This document shows positions 25,188 through 33,773 of a stretch of DNA of 34,065 nucleotides, one piece after another. The DNA is from Anaerolineae bacterium. GTDB taxonomy: Bacteria; Chloroflexota; Anaerolineae; E26-bin7. Under the pieces are notes generated by a model. That model saw only the letters and a program-made list of their open reading frames with translations, had not been told where the DNA came from and made no database searches. The first letter of the stretch is position 1; every line of letters starts with the position of its first letter. The position numbers and the translations under genes are program-made. The DNA is taken from the NCBI GenBank assembly GCA_029933115.1, contig JAOZOT010000006.1:1-34065 (forward strand). Direction: 5' to 3'.

Positions 25188-28100
25188 TCAGCCTAGGCTG
25201 GCGATGACGGAGAAAATAACTCCGCCCAGGCCAGCTAGCATCACCAGACTGGCCAGACCATAGGACAACACGGCAAGGCTCATTGATGCTCTGACCGCTG
25301 AACTGGCACCTATCCCGCGCTGATAACTGACAAACACGTTACCACCTAGCGACTTTCGCGCGCCATCAACCATCCTCTTAAATGAAAACCTGCCTCTTGG
25401 TCTGAGCTCAACAGTTACCTCAACCGGTGGATTTCGCAAGCCACGCGGCTGATGCACCACAACCTTGCGGATGCTGGCTGGTAGACCATCTCGAGCGGTG
25501 AACGCTAATGTATGTTTGCCGTAATCTCTCAACCGGCGTGTCCAACCTGGGCCTGCACCTTCAATCGTAAGCGTGCCTTCAGCGGACCAGAGGTGCAAGT
25601 ACATTTGATACGCCAGATAAGCTGATAGAATGGCGAACCACACACCCAGGATCGTCGGCAGCACCCACCACTGAGGATGGCGTCCGAGATGTACCCGTAC
25701 CGTTACGCCATCGGGCTTCTCGTAGATGTATGCCTCTTTCAGATCGCTCAGTGGATGAACGCGGATCTCACACCAGCCCAGGTCCCGGTGAGCATACCAG
25801 TTAAACGGTCCGTAGTCATTAAAAGAGGCCAGGTAGCGACCAGGGGCGCTGCCATGGGTCAGCTTGAGTGGGCCGGTGGTTTGCCCCTCGGGCGAGATGA
25901 CCTCTACGGCGAGGGTCGTTTCGGCCGGGTTTTTCTGGATCTGAGCAGGTGCAAGGGGCTTACCTGCCTCATCTGTTACCGCCACTTCAATTCCCAGTGG
26001 GCGGGGGCGCCAGAAGAGATCTCGCCAGGCATACTCCTCCGCTTGGGGGCGAGTCACGAGGATACGCACCAGGCTCATTGGCCGGATAGTGAAAAGTAGG
26101 GCTGTGTGGTCTTCTACCAGGGGGATTTTTTCTCCGATGGGGCTTTCTGCCTGGACAGAGACGGTCAGGGTGAAATCCCCGGCTTTCTGCGGGGTGAACT
26201 CGCCTGTCCAGCGACCCTGCTTTTCCACCGTCAAAGGCACTGCTTCCGTCAGGCCTCCGCCTTTCACACTGGCCTGTGCCTCCAGGCGCCAAGATGGATC
26301 CATCTGATCCCCCATAGGGTTGCCCGTCTGGTCAGCCAGGTAAAAAGTCACCGGCGCCGCGCGATACTGAGGCCACGGACTGGAAAACCCATCCCAAATA
26401 ACCCGGGGTGGCTGCACTTCCAGGCTGCCCATGTCTTCGTCGAAGGTTGTGAACTGCTGGCCTGTGGCCGGGTCCTTCACTTGGCCTAGCAAATGCACCC
26501 GATACTTGCCGGGGTGTGATGGGGTGAAAGTGCCCTGGTAACCTGCTTCGCCAGGGGATAAATCTATAGAGGTATCCTGACCGGCTATCGTAAATGTCAG
26601 GCACATCTGCACAAAGGCGGCCGATTCGGGAGGTACCTGTAAGGGAGCGCCACTGGCATCGGTCAGGACTACGGAGACCAGTACAGGCAGCAATGTCGTT
26701 GGCGTTCCGGCGACGTTCAGGTGCACCGTGGTTGGTTTTACCTCAAAGGTGGCCATCCCCTCCGGTGGCTTGCGGAACAACTCAAATGGCTCACCGTCTG
26801 GCTTCTGAGTGGTGGCTACAATGTTGAAGGCATATTTACCGGGTTGGGCGGGGAGATAGTAGGCTGTGTATTTGCTTTCTCCCTGCGGTGTCAGCACGAG
26901 ATGCTGGCTGGTGCCATCACCCTGTATCTCGGCTTCCACCGTCAGGCGGAAACGAAGATCGTCGTAAGGGGGTAATGCTCCTCCACGGCCGCTCAAAGTG
27001 CATTGCAAACGCACAGGGATATATTGTGGCACTGATGAGAGAGGATCACAGGCCGCGTTGGCTACAATCTGGATCATAAAGATGCGCAGGATGCCAGCGG
27101 AGACAGGCCGCTCGATAGTGATATAACCCGGTTCGGGATTGAGGATGGTGATGCTTTCAATATACCGATCTCTATCCTTCACGGTGGCGGTCGCCAGACC
27201 TTCCAGGAGCTGTCCATCCTGGTACATCTTCACCCGCACCTCAGGCTCTGGTTTATGTATGACAAATGTGATCTCTTGCAGATAAGGTGGCACAGCGATG
27301 CGGTCCTGCGTTTCAGGGATCTCTACGACCTCGCCTCGGGTCGTTTTCTTATCGGCCAGGCCGGGCTCGTTGACCGTCAACTCGGCCAGGATGCCCTCGA
27401 AGAAAGCCCACATGGTGTTGGCATCCACCAGTTCGGCATTATTGTGAGTCCAGTCACTCCAGTATCCTCGGACACGGGACCAATATTCGTTGCTGCGGTC
27501 GTTGATGGCTCCCACAAAGAAACGATAGCGTGGATAGGATAATTCATCCTGAATATACTTTGCCAGCATCTGACGGTACTCAAAGCTCTGGAATTCTCCG
27601 TCTCGGCAATAGGCCAGCGCTTCTTCGCCCATCTCTGGGCAACTCAGGTACCATTCCCCATCGGTAAGCATCAAAATTACCTGAAGATGCTCACCATCTT
27701 GCCAGGTCTGTTGCATCGCCTGTAAAATGCTCTTGGCTTCTCGGAGCGCGCTCAAGTGGTCGGTATTTCCCAGATTGGTTGGAAACGCATCGGCCGAGAG
27801 TTCCGATTGCAAACGGCTGGAGAGAGGTTGCCACTCGTCGGACGTGTCGGGGTCTATGATAGTCGGCGTGACAATGGTCACCGGGCGACTGCCAAAGTAA
27901 ACCACTGCGATCTGGAACTGTACGTCCGAGTCGTGGAAGTAATTGAGGCGGTAGCCAGCCAACCGTTCCACCATTTGTTGCAGGCCGCTGAAGCGCAGGT
28001 CGTTGGGATCATTGGCCTGGGGATGATCCTTACTGCCGTAGTTCAGACCACCCATTGAGCCTGACTGGTCAACCAGGAACACGACGTCCACGCCAGTGTA

Positions 28101-28214
28101 ATCCTGTTTCTCATCTTGCGCGCCAACTGTCAAGGGATTGGTTATCGGCAAAACTGAAAGCAAAAGACAGATACCCAGTATAAAGAAACCTCGCCCACGA
28201 GGATACGGCCTCAT
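25188..28214 (-). CDS. Exported VWA-domain membrane protein with Ig-like repeats
   Basis: The 1008-residue product has a signal peptide (about 1-32) and a VWA domain (about 41-285) with a complete MIDAS: DQSGS at 49-53, Thr151 in LGNTDH and Asp185 in LTDGE. MIDAS sites bind a metal and through it a protein ligand. Residues about 400-820 look like four ~110-residue beta-sandwich repeats, each closing with a PGKY-type turn (458, 568, KAGDF near 678, PGRY near 791). A membrane helix at about 849-871, a ~100-residue basic domain and a last helix at about 980-1004 follow, so the basic domain should be cytoplasmic. GGAGG lies six bases before the ATG. It is 33 bases upstream of the tubulin-like gene, suggesting a membrane anchor or sensor for it. 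Confidence 0.85.
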   Translation of the reverse strand: MRPYPRGRGFFILGICLLLSVLPITNPLTVGAQDEKQDYTGVDVVFLVDQSGSMGGLNYGSKDHPQANDPNDLRFSGLQQMVERLAGYRLNYFHDSDVQFQIAVVYFGSRPVTIVTPTIIDPDTSDEWQPLSSRLQSELSADAFPTNLGNTDHLSALREAKSILQAMQQTWQDGEHLQVILMLTDGEWYLSCPEMGEEALAYCRDGEFQSFEYRQMLAKYIQDELSYPRYRFFVGAINDRSNEYWSRVRGYWSDWTHNNAELVDANTMWAFFEGILAELTVNEPGLADKKTTRGEVVEIPETQDRIAVPPYLQEITFVIHKPEPEVRVKMYQDGQLLEGLATATVKDRDRYIESITILNPEPGYITIERPVSAGILRIFMIQIVANAACDPLSSVPQYIPVRLQCTLSGRGGALPPYDDLRFRLTVEAEIQGDGTSQHLVLTPQGESKYTAYYLPAQPGKYAFNIVATTQKPDGEPFELFRKPPEGMATFEVKPTTVHLNVAGTPTTLLPVLVSVVLTDASGAPLQVPPESAAFVQMCLTFTIAGQDTSIDLSPGEAGYQGTFTPSHPGKYRVHLLGQVKDPATGQQFTTFDEDMGSLEVQPPRVIWDGFSSPWPQYRAAPVTFYLADQTGNPMGDQMDPSWRLEAQASVKGGGLTEAVPLTVEKQGRWTGEFTPQKAGDFTLTVSVQAESPIGEKIPLVEDHTALLFTIRPMSLVRILVTRPQAEEYAWRDLFWRPRPLGIEVAVTDEAGKPLAPAQIQKNPAETTLAVEVISPEGQTTGPLKLTHGSAPGRYLASFNDYGPFNWYAHRDLGWCEIRVHPLSDLKEAYIYEKPDGVTVRVHLGRHPQWWVLPTILGVWFAILSAYLAYQMYLHLWSAEGTLTIEGAGPGWTRRLRDYGKHTLAFTARDGLPASIRKVVVHQPRGLRNPPVEVTVELRPRGRFSFKRMVDGARKSLGGNVFVSYQRGIGASSAVRASMSLAVLSYGLASLVMLAGLGGVIFSVIASLG

Positions 28215-28281
28215 ATTGCTCCTCCTGAATCAATGCTGTACAGGTGCCTTATGGTTAATAACTGGACACTGGCGTTTTTGC

Positions 28282-28340
28282 TCGTAGGGACGGCTTTAGC
28301 CGTTCAGAATGGTGAAAAGCGACTGAAGTCGCCACTACGA
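28282..28340. repeat. Intergenic hairpin repeat
   Basis: An imperfect inverted repeat of about 21 bases per arm: TCGTAGGGACGGCTTTAGCCG (one arm, 28282-28302) pairs with the complement of the segment ending CACTACGA at 28340. The arms contain their own small palindromes (CGGCTTTAGCCG and CGACTGAAGTCG). Elements of this look are dispersed in Chloroflexota and cyanobacterial genomes as far as I recall. It lies between the phosphoesterase stop and the VWA start, where it could act on the transcript as a hairpin. Confidence 0.65.
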
Positions 28341-28412
28341 ACCACTACATCTTGGGGTTATATGCAGCTTCTTTGCAAGATATGGTGGTATTCAAAATTC
28401 GCCAGACTCCAG

Positions 28413-29282
28413 TTAATAACTGTGCTGCCGGGCAAGAATTTCATAGAGATGTCTGGGCATTGGCACTTTTGCAGCCTCAAATTCTCCCCGATTGTACGGG
28501 ATTCGTCGGAATTCCACGGTCCATTTCACCGTCTCAAGGACGGCGTAATAGGCTGCATTGGTATCTTTAACATTACGAGGGACGCCTACGCTTCCCGGAC
28601 AGATCATCGCCAGCCGGTCACCGTTCTCCAGCAAAGCCTTTGGTCCCCCCGCTGGCTCATATAATTCTTCTCCGGCTTCCCATTCCCATCCCCGTGGTTT
28701 TTCCCATTGCTTAGCCCTTCCGTGGGCTGGTATGTGAGTGTGCCCCACGACTATCAGCCGGGGAAGTGCCTCATCATGTAGTCGCAGAATTGTATCCAGC
28801 ATCAAGTCCGGCGGCAAAGACCAGGGGTTGCAATAGGCATTGGGGCCTATGTTCTCTGCCTCGTGAGGGTCTGCTGACAACACTGCGCCATGGGCAGCGT
28901 AAATGCCGGCGTTTGCCCTTTGCCAGGCAGGACACTCCTTCAATTTCTGGATCCGCCGGGCTGGCAGCCCGGCCTCAAGCTGTTTAGCGTGCCACAGGGC
29001 AACGAGACGCTCGTCTTCACCAGGAGCCAGGTAACGTATGGCTTGATCGCCCACATCAGTGCCTTTCCACATCTGTAGGGCAGCCAGGTCGTGGTTGCCC
29101 ATCAGCCAGACGGTCGGCTCCCATTCGTCCAGCAGATTGATACAGCTTATGGGCAGGGGACCATAGCCCATTACATCGCCCAAAAACCAGAGTTCATCTA
29201 CCCCCAGCTTTTTAGCATCCTCCAAAACGGCCCGCAGGGCTGGCGCGTTGCCATGTATATCCGCCAGCAATGCCACACGCAT
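28413..29282 (-). CDS. Calcineurin-like metallophosphoesterase
   Basis: The 289-residue product shows the full motif series of the family: DIHGN with Asp8 and His10, GDVMGYGP with Asp36, GNHD at 62-65, a His in YAAHGAVL, and GHTHIPAHG. These bind two metal ions and hydrolyse phosphomono- or phosphodiesters. Length and motifs are typical of the YfcE/MJ0936-like subgroup, many of which act on cyclic nucleotides or small phosphodiesters; a protein phosphatase role is also possible. It is cytosolic. Its ATG lies three bases after the stop of the 1495-aa gene with GGGGGG as ribosome site, so the two are co-translated. It might oppose the kinase-like protein; that is inference. Confidence 0.9.
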   Translation of the reverse strand: MRVALLADIHGNAPALRAVLEDAKKLGVDELWFLGDVMGYGPLPISCINLLDEWEPTVWLMGNHDLAALQMWKGTDVGDQAIRYLAPGEDERLVALWHAKQLEAGLPARRIQKLKECPAWQRANAGIYAAHGAVLSADPHEAENIGPNAYCNPWSLPPDLMLDTILRLHDEALPRLIVVGHTHIPAHGRAKQWEKPRGWEWEAGEELYEPAGGPKALLENGDRLAMICPGSVGVPRNVKDTNAAYYAVLETVKWTVEFRRIPYNRGEFEAAKVPMPRHLYEILARQHSY

Positions 29283-29285
29283 TTG

Positions 29286-32200
29286 TCACGCCCCCCTGAT
29301 TTGTTGTTCGTATTTCTCCAGCCCCGGCCAATGGGGAGCCACCTCTCGCAGCCCCGCCAACCGTTCCAGGCAAAACTGTCGCTGTTCTTCCTTATCATTT
29401 CTTTGCCAGGGCCACCATCGGCCCTCCAGTTCTCTAAGAGCATCATCCAGTGCCTCTTTTTCGTCCAGGAATCGCTTTTGCAATTCCTCAATAGGCTCAA
29501 GAATATCTCTCGAACGATGTTGCCCGACTGTGCCTTTCAGCCAGAAACGCAGTTCGTCCACTGCTTGTTGCACGTCGTGATGCCAGCGATCTGCTTCGGC
29601 CAGTGCCCGGCGCAGACGATGACTGAGGGGCTGTTGTAATTCGGGGGGACGGCTTTCCAGGTGCTGCAGCAAGGGTTCCAACGCCAGGCCACCCCCCAGA
29701 CGGTTGGTCCGGCCACCGGCCTGGGCGCCTTCCAGGGCATCCTGGCTCAGTTGGATAGCCTCCTCAAAAGCAGCCTGGCGCACCAACTCAATAACGTGTT
29801 TGCGGGATTCGGCCTGCCACGGGCGCAAGGCGCTCTTCTCTACCTCGGCCCACCAGGTCTGGAACTGTTCCCACTGTCGCTGACGGGCCTGGAGTGATTC
29901 CTCTAGCTGCTCCCACGAGAGGCGATTGGGTTCCTTGATCAGGTGGCCGCTACGAAATCCGTATCTGTTTTCCCGATCCAATGACACTATCTGCCCCATC
30001 CGCGCCAGGGCTGCATGAAATTCCTCAGCCTGCACCAGGGTGTAGAGGGTTGCTGTTGCCAGCACCAGTTGATTTCGTTTCTCTTCGGCCTGGTTCTTTT
30101 CCTCAAACAGCCAGCTTACCGCCCGATGCCGCCCAAACCTGACCAGGTATTCTCGCAGGGGAGCGCCAACGTCGGCCCACTGCTCTTCAATGCCGACCTG
30201 GATGATCAGGGGGTTGATCACCTCCCAGGGAGCCTCCTGATAACGATCGGCGAGTTTCATCTGCTGCAACACTTCGGCTGCTTTCTGCCAGGCATCCCAG
30301 CGCACATCCACGTCATTATGCTCCAGATTCTGCCAGTAGTCCCGGCTCAGTTCTTTGCCGCCGTCTACCGGCAGCGGTGTCCGGGGGGATCGCAAGATAT
30401 GAGCGATTAATGCTGACCAGGGCACGTGTTCCCAACGGTTGCGTCCGTCGCGGCCAGCAGCAATCACCTGTTCCAGTCGCCCCTTGGCCTGCTGCTGGGC
30501 ACTCCATAAACCGAGTAAGGCTTCTCTAAAGCTTGCAACCTTGTCGTAGATTCGTCTGGCATCCTGATAAATGCCCGCTCCATCCTCCGGGTGTTCCTTT
30601 TCTGTAGCCCAGGTATAGCCGCCCAATAGCCCCTGAAGCAGAGCGGCCCACTCCTGCACATTCTCGCTCCATTGCAGTTGATGGCTAAGCGAGTCTAACG
30701 GCTCCAAATGCTTGTGTTCCAGGTCGTACTTGGGACCGTGGGTATCTTCAGTCAGTTGTTTCGCAACACCTCGCAATCGGCCTAGCGCACGGGTGATCTC
30801 ACGTAGGGTTGTCTCTCCTGCGCTGTCCTCACGGAAGAGAAAACGGATTTTGAGCCCCATTCCCCAGCGATCTCTCAAATTCGCCGCTGGCGGAGCGCCC
30901 CAAAAGGCCAGGTCTTCAACCGGAGCCCTGGTTTGACTCCAGCTTTCCCTGAGTTCGTTCAGCAGTTTCCGCTCCATGCTGGCGTACCAGTTGGAAATGC
31001 CTGCATTGACGCGCACCTGCTCGCCAAACCAGCGCCGCACTTCCCGCCATGCCCTGCGGGCTCTCTCCTGAAATTCCTGTGGGAGGGTGGAGAGCAGCTG
31101 GTGCTCCTTCTCTTGTCGGTGCATGTCTTGTTCGGTTTGTTTTAGCCGCTCGATCAGGCTGCCTTTGGTCTCCTGGGCCAGGCGATATTCTCTGAGGCTG
31201 GTGTGGGGCTGAAGCCGTTCGGCAATGCGGGCCTTTGCCTGGCTGATGTCGGCGACTGCCCCGGTTTTGAAACGCAGCGCTTCCAGGCGCAGCCGCCATT
31301 CCGCGATCTCCTCTGGCTGCTCTAAGCCAGCCCAGGCCGGGTTCTTCTCCCGGTCCGCTGCCTCCAGACGGCGCTTCGCCTGTTGAATATAGATACTTGC
31401 CCGCCTATGTTCCTCATCCTCTAGAAACAGCTCTGCCAGCCAGCACAGACTCTCCACATCGGGAACTAGACCGACCCATTCAGCCAGTTTTTGGCGCGCT
31501 TGGTCACGCTGGCCATCAACAATAAGCCTTTCTATCTCGTTGTACACCTGTTGGCGACGCACCTGGCGCAGTTTTGTCTCCAGCCGAATCCAGGCCTCAC
31601 CCCTGCTCAGGTTGGCTGCCATCTGATAATATTCTTCAGCCTGGGAATACTGACCGATCTGCCAGGCCTGGTCTCCCCACTCCTCGTAGATGCGCGGGAA
31701 TTGTTCGTATTGATAGTTTCGTGCTTTCTCCGGCTGCAGGAGGGCCAGTTGATTGACCTTCTCCACCAACGCGGCGTAAACCGGACGCCGCTCCAGATCA
31801 GCGATGAGTCCCTCAATCTCTTTTATAAGCTGCTCTGCCCACCCGGTCTTAATCTGGCGGTAAAGGTTTCGCACCTCCTGTTGCATGGGCGAGGCTTTTG
31901 TCCGCCACGCCTCCAATTCCTCAAGTGCCTGCGCATACTTCCCCTCTTTCCGGTAATCCAGTGCATCTTCAATGGCCTGGGAAACTGCGGCGGCATCCTC
32001 AGCTTGTTTCAGCCACTCTTCAGCCAGGAAAATATCCCCTTTGTCCGCTTTTTCTGCCTTTACCACCAACTGCCAGGCATCTTTGGCCCGATGATAGAGA
32101 CCTGCCTCCCAGTCCAGACGCCCTTGCAGGAAACGTTGCCGTGCCGCTATCCGTTCTTGAAAATCAATCAGTTCTGGTTTTCTGCCTCGCCCGGTTATAG

Positions 32201-33773
32201 CCTGGCGCACTTCGTCAGCCAGACGGTCTAACTCGTCTATTGCCTGGTGGATGGCTTCACTCTCATCGAGCCTGGTTGGGTCTATGGCCTGGAAGCGTTG
32301 TTCCCAATCGGCCAATAGTGCCTCAAGCGACCGGCGGGCCTGAACTGCGTAGCGAGCTCCCTGCAAGATCTGCTGGAAGCGCTCGGGGCGGCCGGCGACT
32401 TTGGCTTCCAGGTCAGCCAGGGCCTGAACTGCCGCTGCCAGGTCTGTATCTACCAGCCCTTCGATTTGTTCTGCCTCTTTATTTAATGCCTCAAAGAATT
32501 CCTGGTCGGCATCACACTTTCGCACCAGGTCTTGGGCCCGCTGAGCAATCTCCTGCAAACCCTCATCGCGTTCGGCGACTTCATGAACACGGGAGGCCAT
32601 ACCCTTGGCGTCCTCAAAGTCACCCGTCTGGCGCCTTTCGGCAACCCGGCGCAAGAGTCCTTCCAGATGAACTTTGAGCTTCGGGCGCATCTGATCGCGC
32701 GCTCTTTCAATTTCGGGTGCATAACTGTCTATGTTTTTTGCCTGGTCAAGCAGGCTCCAGGCCTCCATTATGTCCTTGCCGGGCTGCAGGGCATCTTTCA
32801 CCAGATCAACGGCCTGCTGACGACGGTCAAGGGCGGGTTCAATAGTCTCTTTGAAAAAGGCCTCTAATTCTTTTTTCTTCTTTAGAGTGAGGTACTCAAA
32901 ACCCAGCGCCTCCTTAATCCAGTCGGCGGCGGCCTCTGGATGGGCTGGCAACTTGGCCTGTGCCCGTCCCCGGTACTCGTCGGCTTTGCCCTCTTCGTAT
33001 TGAGCAGCCAGTTCTATCAGTCGTTGTATGGCTTCTGCAGCAGGCAAATACTCCTTTGATATCAGGGTTCTCTGGGACTTGCCGTCAATAACTTTCGTGC
33101 CCCAGTCATACCCAGGTAACTCGCTAAAGCCTTCTCTGTTCAGCCGGGACAGTTCTTCGATCAAAGGCTTGAAGTTGCCTTGGACTGCCTGAGTGGTACG
33201 CCATCCTTCCTCAGCGTAGGCCTTTTCTCGCCTCTGTTTTGTTTCCTTCAACAGTTCCTGAAACTGGAGGTTGTCATGGTATTTACTCGCTTTTTGCTGC
33301 GCCAGAAACAGGGCCTGGTCATATTGGTTCAGCATAAGAGAAGGAGCTTGCCAGAATGTTTCCAACTGACGACGGGTCTCTTCTAACTCTTGTGACACTT
33401 TTGCCTGCTGCCAGTGCGGCCGCCAGCGCTCGAGCAGAGGTTCTAGCTCTACAGGATTAGGGTGGATACTCTGCAGACGGGCCAGCGTCTCCTGGCCTGT
33501 GTCCAGAAGATTGGCCTGGATCAGCTCCTCCGGCTTTTTGGCCAATAGAGTTTCCAGGTCGTGGGTCAGGGCCTGCACGCGCTTCTGGCGGATCTCTTCA
33601 ACTTCCTGCTCCACGGCTTCAATTTGCCCAATGTCGTCTTCCGTGAGACCCGCAAGCTTGTAAGCATCCTGGAGCTTTTGCAGGGCTTCGTCAAAACGGT
33701 CCTGATCGGCCAGGGACTGGGCCTGTGTCAAGTAATTGCTAAGCATTTGTCTGGCATCTGGGTGGTCGCTCAT
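29286..33773 (-). CDS. Giant coiled-coil/TPR-like scaffold protein
   Basis: The 1495-residue product is helical throughout, dominated by Glu, Arg, Gln, Leu and Ala, without signal peptide or membrane helix. The first ~430 residues are homologous to residues 137-530 of the protein at 13524-15116. Helical hairpins of TPR type recur (for example YKEGKYAQALEELEAW and QIGQYSQAEEYYQMAANLSR). The remaining two thirds contain Trp-rich helices (such as WREVRRWFGEQVRVNAG) and look like a separate all-helical region with no recognised enzyme motif. GAGG lies eight bases before ATG 33773. It is the first gene of the minus-strand series and is followed by the phosphoesterase three bases later. A large scaffold for the other cluster proteins is the likeliest role, inferred only from composition. 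Confidence 0.8.
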   Translation of the reverse strand: MSDHPDARQMLSNYLTQAQSLADQDRFDEALQKLQDAYKLAGLTEDDIGQIEAVEQEVEEIRQKRVQALTHDLETLLAKKPEELIQANLLDTGQETLARLQSIHPNPVELEPLLERWRPHWQQAKVSQELEETRRQLETFWQAPSLMLNQYDQALFLAQQKASKYHDNLQFQELLKETKQRREKAYAEEGWRTTQAVQGNFKPLIEELSRLNREGFSELPGYDWGTKVIDGKSQRTLISKEYLPAAEAIQRLIELAAQYEEGKADEYRGRAQAKLPAHPEAAADWIKEALGFEYLTLKKKKELEAFFKETIEPALDRRQQAVDLVKDALQPGKDIMEAWSLLDQAKNIDSYAPEIERARDQMRPKLKVHLEGLLRRVAERRQTGDFEDAKGMASRVHEVAERDEGLQEIAQRAQDLVRKCDADQEFFEALNKEAEQIEGLVDTDLAAAVQALADLEAKVAGRPERFQQILQGARYAVQARRSLEALLADWEQRFQAIDPTRLDESEAIHQAIDELDRLADEVRQAITGRGRKPELIDFQERIAARQRFLQGRLDWEAGLYHRAKDAWQLVVKAEKADKGDIFLAEEWLKQAEDAAAVSQAIEDALDYRKEGKYAQALEELEAWRTKASPMQQEVRNLYRQIKTGWAEQLIKEIEGLIADLERRPVYAALVEKVNQLALLQPEKARNYQYEQFPRIYEEWGDQAWQIGQYSQAEEYYQMAANLSRGEAWIRLETKLRQVRRQQVYNEIERLIVDGQRDQARQKLAEWVGLVPDVESLCWLAELFLEDEEHRRASIYIQQAKRRLEAADREKNPAWAGLEQPEEIAEWRLRLEALRFKTGAVADISQAKARIAERLQPHTSLREYRLAQETKGSLIERLKQTEQDMHRQEKEHQLLSTLPQEFQERARRAWREVRRWFGEQVRVNAGISNWYASMERKLLNELRESWSQTRAPVEDLAFWGAPPAANLRDRWGMGLKIRFLFREDSAGETTLREITRALGRLRGVAKQLTEDTHGPKYDLEHKHLEPLDSLSHQLQWSENVQEWAALLQGLLGGYTWATEKEHPEDGAGIYQDARRIYDKVASFREALLGLWSAQQQAKGRLEQVIAAGRDGRNRWEHVPWSALIAHILRSPRTPLPVDGGKELSRDYWQNLEHNDVDVRWDAWQKAAEVLQQMKLADRYQEAPWEVINPLIIQVGIEEQWADVGAPLREYLVRFGRHRAVSWLFEEKNQAEEKRNQLVLATATLYTLVQAEEFHAALARMGQIVSLDRENRYGFRSGHLIKEPNRLSWEQLEESLQARQRQWEQFQTWWAEVEKSALRPWQAESRKHVIELVRQAAFEEAIQLSQDALEGAQAGGRTNRLGGGLALEPLLQHLESRPPELQQPLSHRLRRALAEADRWHHDVQQAVDELRFWLKGTVGQHRSRDILEPIEELQKRFLDEKEALDDALRELEGRWWPWQRNDKEEQRQFCLERLAGLREVAPHWPGLEKYEQQIRGA

